The notes below the pieces were generated by a model. It saw only the letters and a program-made list of their open reading frames with translations, was not told where the DNA came from and searched no databases. Of a stretch of 64,000 nt of DNA, positions 49,775 to 57,821 are shown piece after piece. How positions within the stretch are numbered: the first letter of the stretch is position 1; every line of letters begins with the position of its first letter. A program made the position numbers and the translations under genes. The stretch is from Microbacterium hominis (GTDB lineage: Bacteria > Actinomycetota > Actinomycetes > Actinomycetales > Microbacteriaceae), in assembly GCF_013282805.1 (NCBI RefSeq), contig NZ_CP054038.1, forward strand, positions 186,001 to 250,000, given 5' to 3'.

Positions 49775-51223
49775 ATGATCCCCCCTCGTGCCTCCCTCGC
49801 GCTCGGCCTGGCGGCGCTCGTCGTCGTGGGCGGCGTTGCCGCCGCCGTGCGCACGCCCGGCCCGGCATCCGCCGAGGCGTTCCTCACCGACGCGGAAGGC
49901 CGAGCACTCGTGCCGAGCGGCTTCAACACCGCGTCGAGCTCCAAGCAGGTCGCGAGCGGCCTGCCGGACTTCACCGAGGACGACCTCGACACCGAATATG
50001 CCGACATGGGCACGAATTTCGTGCGCTATCTCATCTCATGGCGCAAGATCGAGCCGGAGCCGGGTGTGTACGACCAGGGCTACCTCGACGATGTCGAAGA
50101 GCGCATCGGGTGGTACGCCGACCGCGGGTACCACGTCATGCTCGACATGCATCAGGACCTGTGGGGCAACGCGATCACTCCGAGCGGCATGAACGGCAAC
50201 GGCGCACCGGCGTGGGCGACGTATATGGACGGGCTGCCGGTGGCCGAGAGCCTGCCCATGTGGGAGCTCTACTACCTCGAGCCCGGGGTGATCCGCGCAT
50301 TCGACAACTTCTGGAACACGACCGGCGCCCACCCGGAACTCATGGACCACTACGCGGGCGCGTGGCGCGCGGTGGCGGCGCGGTTCGCAGACAACGAGGC
50401 CGTGGTCGCCTACGACCTCATGAACGAGCCGTACGGCGGCACCGTGCAGGGCCCGGCGTTCGAGGCCGGTCCGCTCACGGCGCTGTACCAGAAGTCCGTC
50501 GATGCGATCCGCGAGGTCGACGACGACACGTGGGCGTGCCTGGAGCCGCAGGCGCTGGGGTTCAACTGGGGGCTTCCCAGCGGCCTCGGTTTCGTCGACG
50601 ACCCCCGCGACGGCGCGGCGCGGATCGCCTTCTGCCCGCACATCTATCCACTGCCCATGGATCTCGGCGACGGCTTCGCGGGAGTGAGTCGTGACCTCGT
50701 CGAGGGCACGGTGGCGGCCTGGCGGTCGAATGCGCTGCGTACCGCGCAGGCGCTCGGCGGGGTGCCGGTGATCCTCGGGGAGTTCGGGTTGAACACCGAG
50801 CTGCCGGGTGCCATCGACTACGTCGAGCTCATGTACGAGACGTCGGACGCGTCGGGATTCGGCGTCGTCTACTGGTCTCGCGATCCCGGAAGCTGGGGCC
50901 CGTACGACGCCGAGGGCGAGCCGCGGAACCTCGTCGAAGCGGTGTCGCGGCCCTATCCGCGCGCGGTCGCGGGCGACCTGCGTTCCTGGGAGGTGGGGCC
51001 CGACGTGCTCACGATCCGCCTCGGCGCCGCCGGCGGCGGCGACATCGACGGCGGCCGCAGCGGTGGCGGTGCGGCGGTGAGCGAGGCGTACCTTCCGGCG
51101 GACGGATTCCCCGACGGAGCCGAGATCACCGGCGGCGAGATCGTCGCGTGGGATGCCGCGACCGGCGTGATCGGCTTCACGATCGACAGCGGGGCGACGG
51201 AGATCGTGATCCGCGCGCGGTGA
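49775..51223 (+). CDS. Secreted GH5 glycosidase (endoglycoceramidase-like)
   Basis: 482 residues. Signal peptide of about 33 residues with an AxA-type end (GPASA). The TIM barrel carries the acid/base Glu218 in YDLMNEPYGG and the nucleophile Glu336 in ILGEFGLN; LDMHQDLWG is characteristic of the endoglycoceramidase group of GH5. A C-terminal beta-sandwich follows from about residue 400. It is exported and hydrolyses a beta-linked glycan or glycolipid; the substrate is not settled and a beta-glucanase remains possible. GAGAGGA precedes ATG 49775. Confidence 0.8.
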   Translation: MIPPRASLALGLAALVVVGGVAAAVRTPGPASAEAFLTDAEGRALVPSGFNTASSSKQVASGLPDFTEDDLDTEYADMGTNFVRYLISWRKIEPEPGVYDQGYLDDVEERIGWYADRGYHVMLDMHQDLWGNAITPSGMNGNGAPAWATYMDGLPVAESLPMWELYYLEPGVIRAFDNFWNTTGAHPELMDHYAGAWRAVAARFADNEAVVAYDLMNEPYGGTVQGPAFEAGPLTALYQKSVDAIREVDDDTWACLEPQALGFNWGLPSGLGFVDDPRDGAARIAFCPHIYPLPMDLGDGFAGVSRDLVEGTVAAWRSNALRTAQALGGVPVILGEFGLNTELPGAIDYVELMYETSDASGFGVVYWSRDPGSWGPYDAEGEPRNLVEAVSRPYPRAVAGDLRSWEVGPDVLTIRLGAAGGGDIDGGRSGGGAAVSEAYLPADGFPDGAEITGGEIVAWDAATGVIGFTIDSGATEIVIRAR

Positions 51224-51230
51224 AGGCGGA

Positions 51231-51935
51231 TCAGGGAGCGTCGACGTAGACGCTCACGCGGGCCTCGTCGAGCACGAACTGCACGGAGGTGCCGAGCCCG
51301 AATGCGTCGCGCAGCTCGTCGGGGGAGCTCGCGTCCACGGTGAGTGCCACGGTCGCGGGGAACCCGCCGACCGTGCAGCTGCCCCGCGAGAGGAACTCCG
51401 CGCCTCCCGCGAACCACGTCACCAGGTACAGGCACGGCGCGGGCGCCTGCGGCCCCTCGAACACGGCGATCGGGGAAACCCCGTGGAACGGCTCGTAGAC
51501 GGCCGAGTTCGACACGCGATCGCCGAGCACATGGGTGGGCCACGGGGTTTCTCGGTCGATCTCGAGTGAGGCGACGCGCGCGTCGGGGGCCAGGAGCCAC
51601 GCCGTCACGAGCGACGCGGTCACGGCGGTCACGACGAGGGAGAGCGCCCACCACCACGCGCGTCGTCGCCGGGGGCCGGGCGACGCCGCGGTCGCGGCGG
51701 GGGTCTCCTCCCCCTTCGCGGGCGCGGCCGGCGCGGGTGCGGCCGGCGCGGGTGCGGCCGGCGCGGACGCGCCCGTCGTGTCTCCAGGCCGCTCGGCGGC
51801 GACGGCCACGGACGCCCGGGACCGCTCTTCGAGCTCCCGCAGGCGCTCGAGATCCGCAGGGTCGTCGATGTCTGCGTCGCGCCCGTAGGCACGTTCGCGC
51901 AGCGCCCGCAGCTCGACGAGGGATCCTTCATCCAT
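51231..51935 (-). CDS. Single-helix anchored protein, paralogue A
   Basis: 234 residues. The cytoplasmic N-terminus starts MDEGSLVELRALRERAYGRDADI; then comes an Ala/Pro-rich linker (15-bp DNA repeats), one membrane helix (about 98-120) after RRRR, and an extracytoplasmic domain with two cysteines (APCLYLV and GSCTVGG). It is paralogous to the gene at 53676-54551 in every segment. Function unknown. The promoter-like CAGGAT and the GTGATGGATGA start context are also shared. ATG 51935 is used. It converges with the GH5 gene, 7 bp apart. Confidence 0.65.
   Translation of the reverse strand: MDEGSLVELRALRERAYGRDADIDDPADLERLRELEERSRASVAVAAERPGDTTGASAPAAPAPAAPAPAAPAKGEETPAATAASPGPRRRRAWWWALSLVVTAVTASLVTAWLLAPDARVASLEIDRETPWPTHVLGDRVSNSAVYEPFHGVSPIAVFEGPQAPAPCLYLVTWFAGGAEFLSRGSCTVGGFPATVALTVDASSPDELRDAFGLGTSVQFVLDEARVSVYVDAP
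51726..51770 (-). repeat. Three 15-bp tandem repeats coding an Ala/Pro linker
   Basis: GGCCGGCGCGGGTGC is present twice exactly (51726-51755) and once with two changes (51756-51770), inside the anchored-protein gene. It encodes APAPA units. Confidence 0.8.
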
Positions 51936-52046
51936 CACGGATCATCCTGGCACCGCAGGGGCACGCGCGGCAGCGCCGCAGCGCGGCGGAGGCACGGCAG
52001 CGCCGCCGCGCCGCCGCGCGAGGGAGCGTCGGATCCGTGACGGCTC

Positions 52047-52709
52047 TCAGGCCGCGGTGCGCTCCCCGATACCGGCCACCACGTCCGGATCCGCGCCGAG
52101 GGCGAGGAGGCGCGTGCGCACGGCCGTCGCCGCGCGCGCGTAGGGCGCGGAGCTCCCCTGCATGAGGGAGCGGGTGTTCGCGGCCTCGAGGAAGGACAGC
52201 AGCTCGAACACGAGCTGCGCCGGGTCGTCGAGACCGGGCAGCTCGCCGGCATCCATCGCGGAGCGGATCGAAGCCGTGAGGTACTGCTCCCATTCGGTGT
52301 TGGCGGCGATGATCGCGTCGCGAACCGCACCGGGCTTGGCGTCGAACTCCACGGAGGCGGCGGCGAAGAAGCATCCGCCGCGGAAGACGCGCACGTCGGA
52401 GTAGGCGATCCATGTCGAGATGAGCTCGACCACGCGGGCGAGGCCGCGCTCGGTGCGGGTGCGCGCGGGGGTGACGACGGTATCGATGAAGATCTCGCGC
52501 GCGGCGGACACGGTGGCCAGCTGCAGCTGCTCCTTCGAGCCGAACAGGGTGGCGATGCCGCTCTTGCTGTGGCCCGAGGCGTCGGCGAGCGAGCCGATGG
52601 TCAGTCCGTCGAGACCGTTCACCGACGCCGCATCGACGGCGCGGGCGAGGATCGCGCGGCGCGATTCGTCGCCGCGCGCGCGGCGACCGTCACGGACCTC
52701 TTGCACCAT
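52047..52709 (-). CDS. TetR-family repressor
   Basis: 220 residues. N-terminal TetR helix-turn-helix (ILARAVDAASVNGLDGLTIG and HSKSGIATLFGSKEQLQLA, residues about 20-65), then a helical ligand domain with GGCFFAAASVEFDAKPG. Divergent from an alpha/beta hydrolase gene, with two palindromic sites in the 70-bp gap, so it very likely represses both. The ligand is unknown. ATG 52709 has no strong ribosome site; TACGGT may be its -10. Confidence 0.83.
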   Translation of the reverse strand: MVQEVRDGRRARGDESRRAILARAVDAASVNGLDGLTIGSLADASGHSKSGIATLFGSKEQLQLATVSAAREIFIDTVVTPARTRTERGLARVVELISTWIAYSDVRVFRGGCFFAAASVEFDAKPGAVRDAIIAANTEWEQYLTASIRSAMDAGELPGLDDPAQLVFELLSFLEAANTRSLMQGSSAPYARAATAVRTRLLALGADPDVVAGIGERTAA

Positions 52710-52718
52710 GCGGCCAGG

Positions 52719-52761
52719 TTACCGTACGATCGTGCGTATTGATACGAACGATCGTTCGTAT
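52719..52761. promoter_or_regulatory. Twin TetR operators between tetR and the hydrolase gene
   Basis: ATACGAACGATCGTTCGTAT (52742-52761) is a perfect 20-bp palindrome. A second site centred on ACGATCGT near 52724-52731 shares the core and the right arm GCGTAT. TTGATA (52739-52744) and TAGAAA (52761-52766) could be the hydrolase promoter, covered by the perfect site. Confidence 0.7.
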
Positions 52762-52779
52762 AGAAAGTGAGAGACACCG

Positions 52780-53694
52780 ATGAACGGGATGATGGCGGCC
52801 GCAGGCGCCGCCGTGCGCGGCGCCGGAACGGTCTCGCCCGAGTGGGGCGGGGCGCTCGCGCTGAAAATGTTCGCCCGCATCGAGCGGCCGCGGCCGCTCA
52901 GCGCGACCGACGAGCCCACCATGCTGCAGGCCCGGCGGTCCACCGTGCGGGTGCCCGGCCTCGATCGCCGCGGCACCGACCTCGCCGTGTACGACTGGGG
53001 GTACGGAAACGATGTGGTCGCGCTCGCCCACGGCTGGGACGGGCGTGCCAGTCAGTTCACGACGCTCGTGCGCGAACTCGTCGCCGACGGACGGCGCGTC
53101 GTCGCCTTCGACGCGCCCGCGCACGGCGCGTCGCCCGGGCGCGCGGCGTACGTGCGGGACTGGGTCGACGCGCTCGCGGCGCTCCAGGCGCGGCACGGAC
53201 GCTTCCGGGCGGTGGTCGGGCACTCGTTCGGGGGTCTCGCTGCCCTCATCGCGGTGGGGCAGGGCGGCATCGGCGCGGACCGCGTCGTCACGGTGTCGGC
53301 GCCGGCCGACCCGGCCGTGCTGTTCGCACGCCTGCGCGGAGCGCTCGGCTACGACGAGAGGGTGGATGCCGCGCTGCGCGCGCGATTCGCGCGACGCTAC
53401 TTCCCCGGCGAGCCGGACCCGATCGAGCGGCTGTCGCCGCTTCGCGTCCCGCTGCCGGAGGACACGCGGCTGCTCGCCGTGCACGACGAGCGGGACCCGC
53501 TCATGCCGGTGGCGGAGGTGGCGCGCATCGCCGGCGCCCACGCCGGGGCGCGCGTCGTGCTCACGAGCGGACTCGGCCACAACCGCATCCTCGCCGCCGA
53601 CGAGTTCCTCGACGCGGTGATGGATTTCGTCGCGCACCCCGCCGACGTCGTCGAGCCCGTCGCGCCGGGCGCGACTCAGGGAGTCTGGGCGTAG
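52780..53694 (+). CDS. Alpha/beta hydrolase
   Basis: 304 residues. Core fold from about residue 60; nucleophile Ser149 in VVGHSFGG, oxyanion region AHGWDGRAS, likely Asp in HDERDPLMP and His in GLGHNRIL. Soluble esterase- or lipase-like enzyme; substrate unknown, probably linked to the ligand of the divergent TetR protein. GAGAGA precedes ATG 52780. Its 3' end overlaps the convergent paralogue B gene by 19 bp. Confidence 0.8.
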   Translation: MNGMMAAAGAAVRGAGTVSPEWGGALALKMFARIERPRPLSATDEPTMLQARRSTVRVPGLDRRGTDLAVYDWGYGNDVVALAHGWDGRASQFTTLVRELVADGRRVVAFDAPAHGASPGRAAYVRDWVDALAALQARHGRFRAVVGHSFGGLAALIAVGQGGIGADRVVTVSAPADPAVLFARLRGALGYDERVDAALRARFARRYFPGEPDPIERLSPLRVPLPEDTRLLAVHDERDPLMPVAEVARIAGAHAGARVVLTSGLGHNRILAADEFLDAVMDFVAHPADVVEPVAPGATQGVWA

Positions 53695-54551
53695 ACGACG
53701 ACCCGCGAGCCGTCGAGCACGAACTGCAGCGAACTGCCGAGCGGATACTCCTCGCGCAGCCGGTCGGGGGAGTTCTCGCCGACCATCATCGCCGCCGTCG
53801 CCGGGAACTGCCCCGCCGAGCAGCCGCCGCCCGCGATGAACCCCGCCGCGTCGCCGGTGGTGATGAGGTAAATGCACGGCGCCGGGGGCTGCGAGCCTTC
53901 GAGCTGCAGCGGGAGCAGAACCGGGGTGATCCCCAGGAAGTCCTCGTAGAGCTCCGCGCCGTCGGGAGCATCGCCGAAGACATCGCGCGGCCACGGCACG
54001 TCATCATCGACCCCCAGCGAGGCGACCCGCCCCGCGGGGCTCATGATCCACACGGTGATCAGCGCGGCCACGAGGGCGGTCGCGATGAGCGAGAGCGCCC
54101 ACCACAGCCAGAGCCTGCGGCGCGCCGGCCCGGGTTCGTCCGGGAGGGATGCCGCACCCGCCGGATCCCCGTCGACGGCGGCATCCGGCGCTGGCGCCGT
54201 CGCAGCAGCGGGCGCCGTCGCCGCATCCGCCGCATCCGCCGCATCCGCGGCATCCGCAGCATCCGCGGCGGCGGGCCCGACGTCGCGTCCGGAAGCGGCC
54301 CGTGCCGGGTCGGCGGGTGCGGCATCCACCGGCGTCTCGAAGGCGGGAGCGGCGTCGGCGGGCTCGGCGACCAGCGTGGCGAGACTGCCGGAGGCCGCAC
54401 CGTCGACGGTCGAGACCGAAGCGCGCGCGAGTGAGCGATGCTCGAGCTCCTGCAGGCGCCGGAACGCCGTGTCGTCGTCGAAGATGTCGGCATCGGGTCC
54501 GTAGGCGCGCTCGCGCAGCGCTCGCAGCTCTGCGAGGGTTCCGTCATCCAT
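53676..54551 (-). CDS. Single-helix anchored protein, paralogue B
   Basis: 291 residues, same plan as the gene at 51231-51935: MDDGTLAELRALRERAYGPD head, long Ala/Pro/Asp linker with five AAD repeats, membrane helix after RRRLWLWWALSLIA, and an outer domain with two cysteines (APCIYLI and GGCSAGQ) ending SSLQFVLDGSRVVVYAQTP. Function unknown; the conserved head may bind a cytoplasmic partner and the tail may sense outside. ATG 54551 is in the same CAGGAT-to-ATG context as paralogue A. Confidence 0.65.
   Translation of the reverse strand: MDDGTLAELRALRERAYGPDADIFDDDTAFRRLQELEHRSLARASVSTVDGAASGSLATLVAEPADAAPAFETPVDAAPADPARAASGRDVGPAAADAADAADAADAADAATAPAAATAPAPDAAVDGDPAGAASLPDEPGPARRRLWLWWALSLIATALVAALITVWIMSPAGRVASLGVDDDVPWPRDVFGDAPDGAELYEDFLGITPVLLPLQLEGSQPPAPCIYLITTGDAAGFIAGGGCSAGQFPATAAMMVGENSPDRLREEYPLGSSLQFVLDGSRVVVYAQTP
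54223..54267 (-). repeat. Five 9-bp tandem repeats coding Ala-Ala-Asp
   Basis: GCATCCGCN occurs five times in a row (54223-54267) in the linker of paralogue B. The unit is the same word that is abundant across the window. Confidence 0.85.
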
Positions 54552-54649
54552 CACGTTCCATCCTGGCACCGCTTCCTGCCCCGCGGCAGGGTCGCCGCCC
54601 GGGGAGGGCCCGGGCGTCGTGCGCGAGACGCGCCGGTAGGGTCGGAGCC

Positions 54650-55198
54650 GTGCCCGTGCGTGTCGCCGATGTGTCCCTCGCCCTCGCCGCTGCGGTGCTC
54701 GAACCGGCTCAGGCCGACCGGTACCGCGCCTTCCTCGACGAGGCGGGCGAGGCGGCGCTGCACCGGGACGGCGGCCGCGAGCACGTCACGGCGAGCTGCT
54801 TCGTCTTCAGCCCCGGATTCGACCGCGTGCTGCTGTGCCTGCACCGCAAGGGCGGCTTCTGGGTGCAGTTCGGCGGTCACCTCGAATCGATCGACGCCGC
54901 GCTCGCCGACGCTGCGCTGCGCGAGGCGCGGGAGGAGAGCGGCGTGGAGGCGATCGCGCTGCTCTCGACGCAGCCCGTCGACCTCGATCGCCACGAGCTG
55001 TCCGCCGGGTTCGGCTGGTGCGCCGCGCACTGGGACGTGGGGTTCGCCGCCGTCGTGGCGCCCGATGCCGTGCCGACCGCGAGCGATGAGAGCGACGACG
55101 TCGCCTGGTTCGACGTCGACGCGGTGCCGGCCGCGGTGCCGACCGGATTCGTCGTTCGCCTGCGGAACGTGCTCGACCTCGTGCGCCGCCTCGGCTGA
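54650..55198 (+). CDS. NUDIX hydrolase
   Basis: 182 residues. The variant Nudix box GGHLESIDAALADAALREA followed by REESGV has Asp in place of the first Glu and one extra spacer residue, as in a common actinobacterial subgroup. It cleaves a nucleoside diphosphate linked to an unknown group. TAGGGT (54637-54642) lies 7 nt ahead of GTG 54650 and suggests a leaderless message. Single gene; context gives no substrate. Confidence 0.8.
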   Translation: MPVRVADVSLALAAAVLEPAQADRYRAFLDEAGEAALHRDGGREHVTASCFVFSPGFDRVLLCLHRKGGFWVQFGGHLESIDAALADAALREAREESGVEAIALLSTQPVDLDRHELSAGFGWCAAHWDVGFAAVVAPDAVPTASDESDDVAWFDVDAVPAAVPTGFVVRLRNVLDLVRRLG

Positions 55199-55233
55199 GG
55201 GCGCTGCGGTCCGGCTCGACCGCCGGCCGATCG

Positions 55234-56316
55234 TCAGAAGAGGCGGGGCGTCGTGGCGGTGGCAGTACGGCCCCGCGACGTCGTGACGACGGCGCTCGCC
55301 GCGGCGCGGGAGGCGAGGCCCGCGCGTGCGGAGGCATCGCGCGGGTGGGACTCCTCCTCGGCGCTGCCGTCGAGCCCGTGCACGCGCAGCAGCGGCCGCA
55401 CGCGCTTGGCGAGCCACGACCGATACGCCTTCGGCGCGACGGCCGACGCACCGGGATAGAGCCCGCGATACGACGAGACGAGTTCGGGATGCCGCTGCCC
55501 GAGCCACTCCAGGAACCACTGCTTCGCGCCCGGACGCAGGTGGAGCGCCCCGTACACGACCCGCACCGCGCCGGCCTCCTTGATGCGCGCGAGCGCGTGG
55601 TCGATCGCGGTGATCGAGTCGGTGAGGTGGGGGAGGATCGGCATGAGGAACACCGTCACGCGGAATCCCGCGTCGGTCGCCGCGCGCACGGTGGCCAGCC
55701 GCGCCGCCGCGGACGGTGTGCCGGGTTCGACGGCCTTCTGCAGCTCGTCGTCGAAGACCGAGATCGACATCGCGATCGACACGTCGACGCTGCGTGCGGC
55801 ATCCTGCAGCAGGGGAAGGTCGCGGCGCAGCAGCGTGCCCTTCGTGAGGATCGAGAACGGCGTGCCCGACTCGGCGAGCGCGCCGATGATGCCGGGCATG
55901 AGCGCGTAGCGTCCCTCGGCGCGCTGGTAGGGGTCGGTGTTCGTGCCCAGCTGCACGGGGTCGCGCTGCCAGCTGCCGCGGGCGAGCTCGCGCCGCAGCA
56001 CCTCTTCGATGTTGACCTTCACGATGATCTGGGTGTCGAAGTCGCGCCCCGCGTCGAGCTCGAGGTACTCATGCGTCGACCGTGCGAAGCAGTAACTGCA
56101 AGCATGGCTGCACCCCCGATAGGGGTTGATGGTCCAGTCGAACGGCATCGCCGACGGGCCGGGCACGTGGTTCAGTGCTGACTTGCACAGCACCTCGTGG
56201 AACGTCACATCGGCGAACTCGGGGGTGGTCACCGACCGCACGAGGGAGTTCAGCTGTTCCAGGCCGGGCAGCGCCGCGGCATCCACCGCTCCCAGTTGCT
56301 GTCCCTGCCACCGCAT
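55234..56316 (-). CDS. Rv2578c-family radical SAM protein
   Basis: 360 residues. The radical SAM cluster motif is CSHACSYC (Cys69, Cys73, Cys76, a CxxxCxxC pattern), and DWTINPYRGC precedes it. This matches the Rv2578c/SplB-like group of actinobacteria, whose reaction is unknown; spore photoproduct lyase-like repair is only a distant suggestion. ATG 56316 (MRWQGQQLG) is the homologous start. The upstream DNA (56326-56385) is unusually AT-rich and carries five GAAC direct repeats. Confidence 0.82.
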   Translation of the reverse strand: MRWQGQQLGAVDAAALPGLEQLNSLVRSVTTPEFADVTFHEVLCKSALNHVPGPSAMPFDWTINPYRGCSHACSYCFARSTHEYLELDAGRDFDTQIIVKVNIEEVLRRELARGSWQRDPVQLGTNTDPYQRAEGRYALMPGIIGALAESGTPFSILTKGTLLRRDLPLLQDAARSVDVSIAMSISVFDDELQKAVEPGTPSAAARLATVRAATDAGFRVTVFLMPILPHLTDSITAIDHALARIKEAGAVRVVYGALHLRPGAKQWFLEWLGQRHPELVSSYRGLYPGASAVAPKAYRSWLAKRVRPLLRVHGLDGSAEEESHPRDASARAGLASRAAASAVVTTSRGRTATATTPRLF

Positions 56317-56434
56317 GCCGATAGTCGAACATAAGAACGAACAAACTGCAAGAGTCAGAACGAAAGAATCGAACAGGACATGAGGGTGTTCTTCGCTGAC
56401 GCGTTCGCGGCGCACCTCCCGTGAGAATGGGAGG

Positions 56435-57496
56435 GTGGCGGACACCCGACAGATCGCCGGCGAAGTGGATGCTTCGCCGCGCCGCCGCGCGCGTTCGGAG
56501 GCGCTCCTGCGCGACGAGGTGACCCCCGTTCGTCACGCTCGCCGGAGGCGCGCGGCGCGGATCGCCGCAGTGTTCGCGCTCGTCGCGTGCGCCGCTCTGG
56601 TGGCCGGCGGTGCCGCCGCGGTGACGGGGGCGATCAGCGCGCCCGCCCTGGCCGAGGAGGAGCGGCTCGCCGCCGCGGAGGCCGAGATCGAGGCGCGCAT
56701 CGACGAGCCGCCGTTGCCGGCGCCGGCCGAGTCCATCCCTGCGCCCAGCCTGGCCGCGGTCGCGCCCCTGGCCGACCTGTGCGCGGCGCCCGAGGTGGCC
56801 GACGCGCTCGCCGCGGGCGACGACGCCGCTGCCATCGCGGCGGGCGGTGGCGGCGAGGCGCTGCGCGCCGCGGTCGTCGAGGGTCGCGCGCCGTGCATCG
56901 CCCTCGACGATTCGGCTCGCCTCTGGTCGGTCATCAACAAGGTGCGTCCGCACGATCCCGTCGACTACCGCCCCTCGCCGCTGACGATGCCCGACGGCGT
57001 GCGCAACCTCGCAGGGGGCGCTCTGCGCGCCGATGCCGCGGCCGCGCTGACGCGGATGGTCGCCGCGGCGCGCGAAGAGGGTGCGGGGGAGATCGCACTC
57101 GCCAGCGCGTTCCGGTCGTACACGACGCAGCAGGGTTCGTACGGACGTCAGGTGTCCTCGCGCGGCGTCGAGGGGGCCGACCTCGTGAGCGCGCGGCCCG
57201 GTCACTCCGAGCATCAGTCGGGCCTCGCCGCCGACGTCGTCGCGTGCAGCGGCGGCTGCGGGTCGCTGGACGACCTCGCCGGCACCGCGCAGGGCGACTG
57301 GATCGTCGCGAACGCATGGCGGTTCGGCTGGATCGTGCGCTACGAGGCCGATCGCACCCCGATCACCGGCTATCTGCCCGAACCCTGGCATCTGCGCTAC
57401 ATCGGGCCGCAGCTGGCCGAGGCGTATCACGCGGGCGGCTGGCACACGCTGGAGGAGTTCTTCGCGCTCCCGGCGGCGCCCGACTACTTCGGCTGA
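56435..57496 (+). CDS. VanY-like D-alanyl-D-alanine carboxypeptidase (M15 family)
   Basis: 353 residues. Basic cytoplasmic head, one membrane anchor (about 41-65), a charged linker, then the M15B peptidase domain with zinc ligands in SEHQSGLAADVV and EPWHLRYIG and the helper motif ASAFRSYTTQ. It trims D-Ala from peptidoglycan stem peptides outside the membrane. GAGAAT ends 6 nt before GTG 56435 (leaderless-like), while GGGAGG touches the start codon and so cannot serve as a normal ribosome site. Nested hairpin follows at 57522. Confidence 0.85.
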   Translation: MADTRQIAGEVDASPRRRARSEALLRDEVTPVRHARRRRAARIAAVFALVACAALVAGGAAAVTGAISAPALAEEERLAAAEAEIEARIDEPPLPAPAESIPAPSLAAVAPLADLCAAPEVADALAAGDDAAAIAAGGGGEALRAAVVEGRAPCIALDDSARLWSVINKVRPHDPVDYRPSPLTMPDGVRNLAGGALRADAAAALTRMVAAAREEGAGEIALASAFRSYTTQQGSYGRQVSSRGVEGADLVSARPGHSEHQSGLAADVVACSGGCGSLDDLAGTAQGDWIVANAWRFGWIVRYEADRTPITGYLPEPWHLRYIGPQLAEAYHAGGWHTLEEFFALPAAPDYFG

Positions 57497-57521
57497 CGGC
57501 CCCGGGCCGCCTGCGGTCGTG

Positions 57522-57583
57522 CGGAGATCTGCAGTCCTGCGGAGGATTCCGCCCGAATGCCTCCGCAGGAGCGCAGATCTCCG
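57522..57583. terminator. Three-tier nested hairpin after the carboxypeptidase gene
   Basis: CGGAGATCTGC (57522-57532) pairs with 57573-57583; after a 2x2 loop TCCTGCGGAGG (57535-57545) pairs with 57560-57570; inside, ATTC pairs with GAAT. All stems are perfect. It starts 26 nt after the stop. The rest of the 57497-57821 gap has short GCGGTG runs and a possible -10 TAGGAT (57742-57747) for the dehydrogenase gene. Confidence 0.7.
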
Positions 57584-57821
57584 AGCCAGTGCGGTGGGGG
57601 CGGTGCGGTGGAGAGGCTCCGAGGCGGTGGGCGGGAGGCCGGAACCGACCGGGTTGCGGCATCCCACAAATCGCGGCACTGGGTTCCGGCATCCATAAGA
57701 CCGAATCTCAAAACGCACACCGTTCGGTCAGAACCCGGCGATAGGATCGACGCGGTTCGCCGCTCTGCGCCCGGTCATCGTGAGGCGCCGGCGAGCACTC
57801 GAAGACGAGAGGGAGGCGCAC

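Noticed and set aside
56320-56350. Possible SOS box upstream of the radical SAM gene (CGAAC with GAACG).
   Set aside because: The GAAC units are direct repeats; the actinobacterial LexA site needs GAAC facing GTTC.
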